Part shown: one piece after another, positions 7,124 to 10,966 of the stretch | How the letters are laid out: every line of letters starts with the position of its first letter | Position numbering within the stretch: the stretch's first letter is position 1 | DNA from: Aquificaceae bacterium | GTDB taxonomy: Bacteria; Aquificota; Aquificia; Aquificales; Aquificaceae | Assembly: GCA_025057245.1 (NCBI GenBank) | Contig: JANWYC010000018.1 | Coordinates: forward strand, 1 to 10,966 | DNA: 10,966 bases | Reading direction: 5' to 3' | Position numbers and translations under genes: made by a program | The notes under the pieces: model-generated | Databases searched by the model: none | What the model was told of the DNA's origin: nothing | What the model saw: only the letters and a program-made list of their open reading frames with translations

Positions 7124-7144
7124 GGGGGCTATGCCCCCATTTTA
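7124..7144 (+). terminator. intrinsic terminator after the Lys/Glu-rich gene
   Basis: A six-pair GC hairpin GGGGGC-TAT-GCCCCC (7124-7138) is followed by ATTTTAA, 20 bases after the stop codon. This is a good rho-independent terminator for plus-strand transcripts. The minus strand has no T-run on the other side, so it should work in one direction only. Confidence 0.85.
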
Positions 7145-7394
7145 ACTTATACTCTTGGCTACAGTTTTCCTCTTCATATTTGTTTATTCAGCTACGAAAG
7201 TAGTTTTCGCATGTAAAAGGGCTACAGGTTAATCTATGGGATTGAACAAGTTCACATTGTAACAAATTCTGTTTTATTCTAGTATAAAACATAACCTCAT
7301 GCAGGAAGCTCAAGGAAGTTTCTACTGTTGTCCAGTAATTCTTTCTTTTAGAAGGTTAAGTGGTTGCTATTTCTGTTGTTGAGAGAGTTTTGGC
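7145..7394. other. gene-free stretch with small palindromes and a possible promoter
   Basis: About 250 bases lie between the terminator and the stop of the leftward helix-turn-helix gene. Seen are a perfect inverted repeat TGAAC-AA-GTTCA (7243-7254), a palindrome TTGT-A-ACAA (7257-7265) and TATAAA at 7283-7288. Downstream is a 27-codon plus-strand frame (7299-7382) with five Cys. None is firmly a feature. A plus-strand transcript from 7283 would run antisense into the leftward gene. Confidence 0.3.
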
Positions 7395-7625
7395 TTAGGA
7401 CCTCCACCATGACCTTTTAGGTTTGCGAGCTCTTTTTTTATTCCAATCTTCAAGCCAATCGTATATGGTTCTTTCTGGAACATCTGTTAGGTCTGAAACC
7501 TTTGATACAGAGCCAAGTTTTTCTACGAGCTTGACTATAAGAGCTTTGAAGTCTTCGCTTTTCTCACCTTGTAAGTACCTTCTCTCGAGTTCTTGAATAT
7601 CTTCAACTTTTATCCTTTTTGGCAT
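7395..7625 (-). CDS. small helix-turn-helix DNA-binding protein
   Basis: The 76-residue leftward product ends RARKPKRSWWRS. Residues about 37-62 (LGSVSKVSDLTDVPERTIYDWLEDWN) fit the helix-turn-helix found at the N-terminus of many transposases and in small regulators: a GSVS turn, a first helix, a PERT turn, and recognition helix IYDWLEDW. The basic tail suits DNA contact. I chose ATG 7625 because the Shine-Dalgarno (AAAGGGGG on the minus strand, about 7631-7638) is properly spaced for it and too close for the in-frame GTG at 7631. It may be an intact small regulator of the divergent symporter operon, or what is left of a transposase. I see no terminal repeats or transposase catalytic domain nearby. 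Coding is likely; the target is unknown. Confidence 0.72.
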   Translation of the reverse strand: MPKRIKVEDIQELERRYLQGEKSEDFKALIVKLVEKLGSVSKVSDLTDVPERTIYDWLEDWNKKRARKPKRSWWRS

Positions 7626-7639
7626 ATTCACCCCCTTTT

Positions 7640-7668
7640 TTGCAATATGTTGTGTATTATACTATAAT
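7640..7668 (+). promoter_or_regulatory. sigma-70-type promoter of the symporter operon (leaderless start)
   Basis: TTGCAA at 7640-7645 and TATAAT at 7663-7668 are 17 bases apart, the best promoter in the window. The predicted start of transcription, about seven bases after the -10, coincides with the A of the ATG at 7675. No Shine-Dalgarno is present or possible, so the mRNA should be leaderless. Confidence 0.75.
7656..7661 (-). promoter_or_regulatory. -10 element of the helix-turn-helix gene
   Basis: On the minus strand 7661 to 7656 reads TATAAT. Transcription would start near 7649 and leave about 24 bases of leader containing the Shine-Dalgarno. The -35 position has no good match. It sits one base away from the opposing -10 of the symporter gene, so the two promoters cannot be occupied at once. 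Confidence 0.5.
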
Positions 7669-7674
7669 AATAAC

Positions 7675-9042
7675 ATGCTTCCCTTGTTCGTCCTCCTCTA
7701 CATATCGGTGACACTACTTCTTGGTCTTTTGGCAAGCACTCTGGTAAAAACCTCAAAAGATTACATTCTGGCTGGTAGAAAGCTTCCTCTATACATGGCT
7801 ACCTTCGTAGCCTTTGCCACATGGTTCGGTTCTGAAACCGTGCTGGGTGCATCCTCGGTGATGGCTAAAGAGGGCTTGATAGGTGTTATGCAAGACCCCT
7901 TTGGTGCGGCTCTTTGCCTTATTCTTGTCGGTCTTTTCTTTGCTAAACCGCTTTATCGAATGAACCTTCTTACCATAGGAGACTTTTACAGAGTGGTCTA
8001 CGGTAGAAAGGTAGAGATTGTAGCCAGTATTATGATGGTGTTCTCTTACTTTGGTTGGATAGCGGCACAGATGGTAGCCATAGGAATAGTTTTACAGCTC
8101 TTGCTGAAAGTTCCATCTGAGCTTGGTATCTTTATAGGGTTTGGCGTGGTGCTCTTTTACACCTTTTTGGGTGGTATGTGGGCTATCTCTTTGACGGATT
8201 TTTTGCAAACCATAATGATAGTTATAGGACTTATAGCGGTTTTGTATGAAGTGTCTTCCAACTTTTCACAGCTCCTTCCTGTGCTATCTTCACAGCCCCC
8301 TGAATACTACAGACTTTTCCCACAGCTTGAGCTTAGGGATGTTCTGCTATACATATCCGCATGGATTACCATAGGTCTCGGTTCTATACCGCAGCAGGAT
8401 GTGTTCCAGAGGGTTATGTCCTCAAGGAGCGAAAGGGTTGCGGTGCTCTCTACCATTTTGGGTGGTTTTATGTATCTTACGATAGCCCTTATGCCTCTCG
8501 TTCTTGCGGTCTTCGCCCGTGTCAAGTATCCCGAGCTTTTGGATATAGACCCACAGCTTATGCTACCCACCATGATTATGGAGCATACCAGCTTACCAGT
8601 GAAAATACTCTTCTTTGGTGCATTGCTGTCTGCCATAATGAGCACCGCCAGCGCAGCCGTGCTCGCTCCAGCCTCCCTGCTCAGCGAAAACCTCATAAGA
8701 CCATACTTTAAAGGTTTATCCGATAGAGGTTTTCTGTGGCTTACTAGGCTGTGCGTAGTTGTTGTCTCCGTAATATCCTTGTTCTTTGCATTGTCTGGCG
8801 AGTCCATATACGAGCTGGTAGGGAGTTCCTCCGCTCTGAGCCTAGTTTCTCTGTTTGTTCCTTTGGTTGCGGGGCTTTACTTTAAAGATTCAAAACCAGC
8901 CTCTGCCTTAGTTTCCATGCTATCTGGGTTCTTCGTCTGGGTATTTTTAGAATATGCTCTTAAAAGCGAGTTTGCACTGCTTTCTGGTCTCTCCGCGAGC
9001 GTGGTGTCTTACATAATTTTCAGCCTACCATGGAAAAGGTAG
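7675..9042 (+). CDS. sodium:solute symporter (SSS family)
   Basis: An inner-membrane secondary transporter of the PutP/SGLT type that brings in a small solute with Na+. The 455 residues and about 13 hydrophobic segments suit the family. Diagnostic motifs are DYILAGRKL (29-37), ATWFGSETVLGASS (48-61), the family signature GGMWAISLTDFLQTIMI (166-182), IPQQDVFQRVMSSRS (238-252), and the sodium-site segment LLSAIMSTASAAVLAPASLLSENL (318-340, with S323 and T324). The substrate (amino acid, carboxylate, sugar or other) cannot be told from these motifs. The ATG at 7675 gives a normal first membrane segment and lies at the predicted transcription start, with no Shine-Dalgarno. Its end overlaps the aldolase gene by 13 bases. 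The divergent helix-turn-helix gene is a candidate regulator. Confidence 0.93.
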   Translation: MLPLFVLLYISVTLLLGLLASTLVKTSKDYILAGRKLPLYMATFVAFATWFGSETVLGASSVMAKEGLIGVMQDPFGAALCLILVGLFFAKPLYRMNLLTIGDFYRVVYGRKVEIVASIMMVFSYFGWIAAQMVAIGIVLQLLLKVPSELGIFIGFGVVLFYTFLGGMWAISLTDFLQTIMIVIGLIAVLYEVSSNFSQLLPVLSSQPPEYYRLFPQLELRDVLLYISAWITIGLGSIPQQDVFQRVMSSRSERVAVLSTILGGFMYLTIALMPLVLAVFARVKYPELLDIDPQLMLPTMIMEHTSLPVKILFFGALLSAIMSTASAAVLAPASLLSENLIRPYFKGLSDRGFLWLTRLCVVVVSVISLFFALSGESIYELVGSSSALSLVSLFVPLVAGLYFKDSKPASALVSMLSGFFVWVFLEYALKSEFALLSGLSASVVSYIIFSLPWKR

Positions 9043-9596
9043 CGGCAGGTAAGCTTATAGAAGTGGGGAGGCTTTTATACACAGAAGGGCTTGTGGATGC
9101 AAGGGCGGGCAATCTATCCTTCAAGTTGGACAATTCTATTTTGATAACCAGAAGAGGAACTCACTTAGGAAGGCTAAACTCTTGGGACTTTATAAAGGTG
9201 CCTTTGGAAGGTCGTTATCCTCTTGAGGAGAGAGCCTCTTCAGAGCTAAGGGTGCACAGAAAAGTTTACCTGCACACTTCATACAGGTCTGTTGTTCATG
9301 CTCACCCTTTAGCCACAGTTCAGCTGTCCCTTGAGCTTGACCTTATAGAACCTGTGGACTCAGAAGGCAAAGAGCTGTTAGGCAAAGTTCCCGTTATAGA
9401 GTGCTACCCTTCTGGTAGTGAAGAGCTTGCGGTTGCAGTTTGTGAGGCTATTTTGAGTGCGGGTTTGGTTGTGGTAAGGTCTCACGGCGTGTTCTCCGCT
9501 AGCTTTGACCCTTTTTATGCTTACGCTCATATCTCCGTTCTTGAACGGTCTTGTAAAATACTTCAGTATGAGCGAGGTAAAATACAAAGGCTGTAG
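9030..9596 (+). CDS. class II aldolase/adducin-family protein
   Basis: Member of the zinc-dependent aldolase-II fold: L-fuculose-1-phosphate aldolase, ribulose-5-phosphate 4-epimerase or methylthioribulose-1-phosphate dehydratase type. The 188 residues show LIEVGRLLYTEGLVDARAGNLS (9-30, sugar-phosphate loop GNLS), ITRRGTHLG (39-47), SSELRVHRKVYLH (70-82, catalytic-type Glu 72), HAHPLATV (90-97, zinc ligands H90 and H92) and RSHGVFSAS (150-158, third zinc ligand H152). All metal ligands are present, so it should be active, but the exact reaction is not decided; it is shorter than most E. coli relatives (about 210-230). It overlaps the symporter by 13 bases and the lipoyl-protein gene by 29, without Shine-Dalgarno sites. 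This points to one polycistronic message and perhaps use of a metabolite related to the imported solute. Confidence 0.88.
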   Translation: MEKVAAGKLIEVGRLLYTEGLVDARAGNLSFKLDNSILITRRGTHLGRLNSWDFIKVPLEGRYPLEERASSELRVHRKVYLHTSYRSVVHAHPLATVQLSLELDLIEPVDSEGKELLGKVPVIECYPSGSEELAVAVCEAILSAGLVVVRSHGVFSASFDPFYAYAHISVLERSCKILQYERGKIQRL

Positions 9597-10017
9597 AATA
9601 CCCACTGAGCTGTATTACGATATAGAAAATCAAGTCTGGTATAGACTGGAAGAGAACGGTCTGGTTACAATTGGTGCTACAGACGTAGGGCAGACGAGGG
9701 CTGGTAGGATGGTAAATGTGAGAATAAAACAACCAGGAAAACGCGTACAAAAGGGTAAGCCCGTAGCGAGCCTTGAGAGTGGAAAGTGGACTGGTCCTGT
9801 GCCTACGCTGATGGACTGTGAAGTAGTGGAAAGGAATGAGGAACTCTTTGACACGCCTGACCTTATAAACGATGACCCTTACGGAAGAGGCTGGATAGCA
9901 AAGATTAAGCCCGACAACTTGGAAAGAGACCTTAAGGAGCTTTTAACGGGGGATGAAGCCTTCAGAAAGATGAAAGAATACATAGACAGAGAAGGTGTAG
10001 AGTGTGAGCCTGTTTGA
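9568..10017 (+). CDS. gcvH: GcvH-like lipoyl carrier protein
   Basis: A 149-residue relative of glycine-cleavage H protein, which carries a swinging lipoyl arm on a lysine. The fold is visible: TIGATDVGQTRAGRMVNVRI (34-53), GKRVQKGKPVASLESGKW (58-74), then CEVVERNEELFDTPDLIN and DDPYGRGWIAKIKP (84-115). The modified lysine should be K73 in ESGK, where E. coli GcvH has ESVK. The ESGKWTGP context resembles, from memory, the GcvH-like LbpA proteins of the sulfur-oxidising heterodisulfide-reductase-like (sHdr) system; Aquifex has several gcvH paralogs. No glycine-cleavage or sHdr gene lies in the window, so the symbol is family-level only. The ATG at 9568 is preferred to the upstream 9505 because GcvH homology begins there. 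It lies inside the aldolase gene (29-base overlap). Confidence 0.88.
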   Translation: MSEVKYKGCRIPTELYYDIENQVWYRLEENGLVTIGATDVGQTRAGRMVNVRIKQPGKRVQKGKPVASLESGKWTGPVPTLMDCEVVERNEELFDTPDLINDDPYGRGWIAKIKPDNLERDLKELLTGDEAFRKMKEYIDREGVECEPV

Positions 10018-10709
10018 AGTTTAAGTTTTATAAGATGCTCCCTCTTGGTTTAGAGCTCTCAACAATGAAGCCACACCTGTATAGCTTATAGCCAGAACAA
10101 CTTAGAAAAATAGCCGAGACATCGTCACTCATTGCAAAGTTCTATGCCTGATGAGCGTTATTAAAGAACCTGAAAGGCTTATACACGAAGATGTTCAAAA
10201 TAAGCCTCAACAAAAGGTTTTTACGACTTCCTAATTTTTCACCGCAAAGACTTACGAAGCAATACTATCTCGTGCTATGCTAATGTTTAATGTCTAATAA
10301 ATCTCTTGTCCTTGATTCACAGGAGTTTTCTTGTATAGTCAGGCTCAAATTCTGAAGTTGCGGATTATCAGACAGTGGGAAATCTAATAAATCTCTCGTC
10401 GTTTTTATTTTACAGTGATTTTGATGGAAACGGGCTAAGGTTCTGAAGTGTTTGAACAGCAAGCTCTATAAGGGATTATTTAAGAGTTAAAAAATGCAAG
10501 GTAATTACTCAAAAAAGGCTCAGGATGTGTATTGGTGAAGGTTTTCAAATAGCTTCAGACTTAACCGTATTTAGGATAACGGGTTGAAAAAGCTGGATTA
10601 TTAATGATTTGGCAGGTTGTTAAAACATGGGTGATGGGTTTAAGATGTTTAAAACCAATTGAGGGGCTTTTAAAGGCTTAAAAAAAGTAGTGCATTCCAG
10701 GTTTGTGTC
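10018..10709. other. 690-base gene-free stretch with degenerate repeats
   Basis: No plus-strand frame with a ribosome site is seen, and the longest minus-strand frame (10280-10462) owes its shape to the repeat described separately. I see no terminator directly after the lipoyl-protein gene and no clear promoter for the gene at 10710. Many short TTTAAA-type runs lie at 10640-10690, just before that gene. The region may be a decayed gene or element, or carry an unrecognised RNA. Confidence 0.5.
10293..10448. repeat. degenerate direct repeat, unit about 90 bp, two copies
   Basis: TCTAATAAATCTCTTGTC at 10293-10310 recurs with one change as TCTAATAAATCTCTCGTC at 10383-10400, exactly 90 bases later. 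A second shared block follows each: GGCTCAAATTCTGAAG (10342-10357) and GGCTAAGGTTCTGAAG (10433-10448), 91 bases apart. The DNA between the blocks is poorly conserved. Read on the minus strand the copies stay in phase and give the repeated peptide TRDLLD, which may mark an ancient coding duplication. Confidence 0.6.
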
Positions 10710-10966
10710 ATGAGAGAGTTTTTACTTTTTGTAGAAAGCAGAGACAAGTTTGCGGTGGGGCTTTTCAGACAGTTCAAGATTGAGGAAACGCCCAGTAGAG
10801 TGCTTATCATAACTCCTACGCTTGAATCCAAACGGTGGGTGTTGGAATATATAAAATCAAGGCTTGCGGACTACAAAAAAGAAATATTGGTAAAGTATAA
10901 AGAAGAGGAGAAGGCGTTAGAACAGGAGACTTTTGAAGGATATATTCAGGAAAAATACCGCTTTGA
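10710..10966 (+). CDS. 5' part of an unrecognised protein (partial)
   Basis: From the ATG at 10710 the frame runs open to the end of the window (85 codons and two bases). The Shine-Dalgarno is weak (CAGG at 10698-10701). The visible part has a beta strand MREFLLFVES, a helix DKFAVGLFRQF, a strand VLIITPTLESKRWVLEYIKSRL (a Rossmann-like strand followed by a helix) and a charged helical stretch rich in Lys and Glu. I do not recognise the family from this fragment. Codon use matches the other genes, so it is probably a real gene and not debris of the preceding region. Confidence 0.65.
   Translation, partial: MREFLLFVESRDKFAVGLFRQFKIEETPSRVLIITPTLESKRWVLEYIKSRLADYKKEILVKYKEEEKALEQETFEGYIQEKYRF

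Noticed and set aside
7190..7205. Hairpin with GAAA tetraloop (AGCTAC-GAAA-GTAGTT)
   Set aside because: The stem is weak (six pairs, one G-U) and only four T bases follow. It is not enough for a terminator after the strong one at 7124.
8307..8807. 166-codon minus-strand frame opposite the symporter gene
   Set aside because: It lies wholly inside the strongly supported symporter gene and is Ser/Thr/Lys-rich, as expected of an antisense shadow.
10179..10187. TTATACACG, one base from a DnaA box
   Set aside because: It is a single copy with no cluster, no dnaA/dnaN genes and no AT-rich unwinding element nearby, so there is no case for an origin.
10293..10448. Possible CRISPR array
   Set aside because: Only two repeat copies, with a long and partly similar interval, no dyad in the repeat and no cas gene. 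It does not fit an array.
10280..10462. 60-codon minus-strand frame with two TRDLLD segments
   Set aside because: The internal repetition comes from the DNA repeat, and there is no ribosome site or promoter. It was kept as a repeat, not as a gene.

Overview
The window looks like a piece of a thermophilic chemolithoautotroph chromosome, most likely of the Aquificaceae (Hydrogenobacter, Thermocrinis or Aquifex type). This is inference from several traits: GC content in the mid-forties, Arg written mostly as AGA/AGG, Lys/Glu-rich proteins, tight ATGA gene overlaps, and a GcvH-like lipoyl protein of a kind that is multiplied in Aquificales. No rRNA, tRNA, CRISPR array or complete insertion sequence was found.

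Layout. (1) 1-538: the 3' end of an unrecognised gene, overlapped by ATGA with a small one-repeat TPR protein. (2) 539-1117: about 580 bases with no convincing gene. (3) 1116-6853: a six-gene operon-like run read to the right from a TATAAT element at 1118. It holds an orphan 110-residue protein, phosphoglycerate kinase (pgk), an inositol-monophosphatase-family enzyme, a tandem universal stress protein, an exported protein of about 15 TPRs, and a short LptF/LptG-family membrane protein. Four of the five junctions are an overlap or a gap of 15 bases or less. (4) 6879-7138: a separately promoted tiny secreted protein whose mature part is almost only Lys, Glu and Gln, closed by a strong intrinsic terminator. 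(5) 7139-7394: a non-coding stretch with small palindromes and a possible promoter. (6) 7395-7675: a leftward gene for a 76-residue helix-turn-helix protein, divergent from and sharing a 49-base promoter region with the next operon. (7) 7675-10017: a sodium:solute symporter, a class II aldolase-fold enzyme and a GcvH-like lipoyl carrier, all overlapping. The symporter mRNA is predicted to be leaderless. (8) 10018-10709: about 690 bases without a gene, holding a degenerate direct repeat of about 90 bp. (9) 10710-end: the start of an unrecognised gene cut by the window edge.

How the genes may work together. The pgk run mixes central carbon metabolism (phosphoglycerate kinase serves both glycolysis and gluconeogenesis), a sugar-phosphate phosphatase, stress sensing and envelope assembly (TPR protein plus LptF-like permease). 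It reads as a housekeeping operon, not a single pathway. The right-hand operon pairs uptake of an unknown solute with a small-molecule aldolase/epimerase/dehydratase and a lipoyl protein; the substrate cannot be read from sequence. The strongest leads are the overlapping divergent promoters with a leaderless symporter message, the Lys/Glu-only secreted peptide, and the noncanonical GcvH-like protein. No clearly new multi-gene system is demonstrated.
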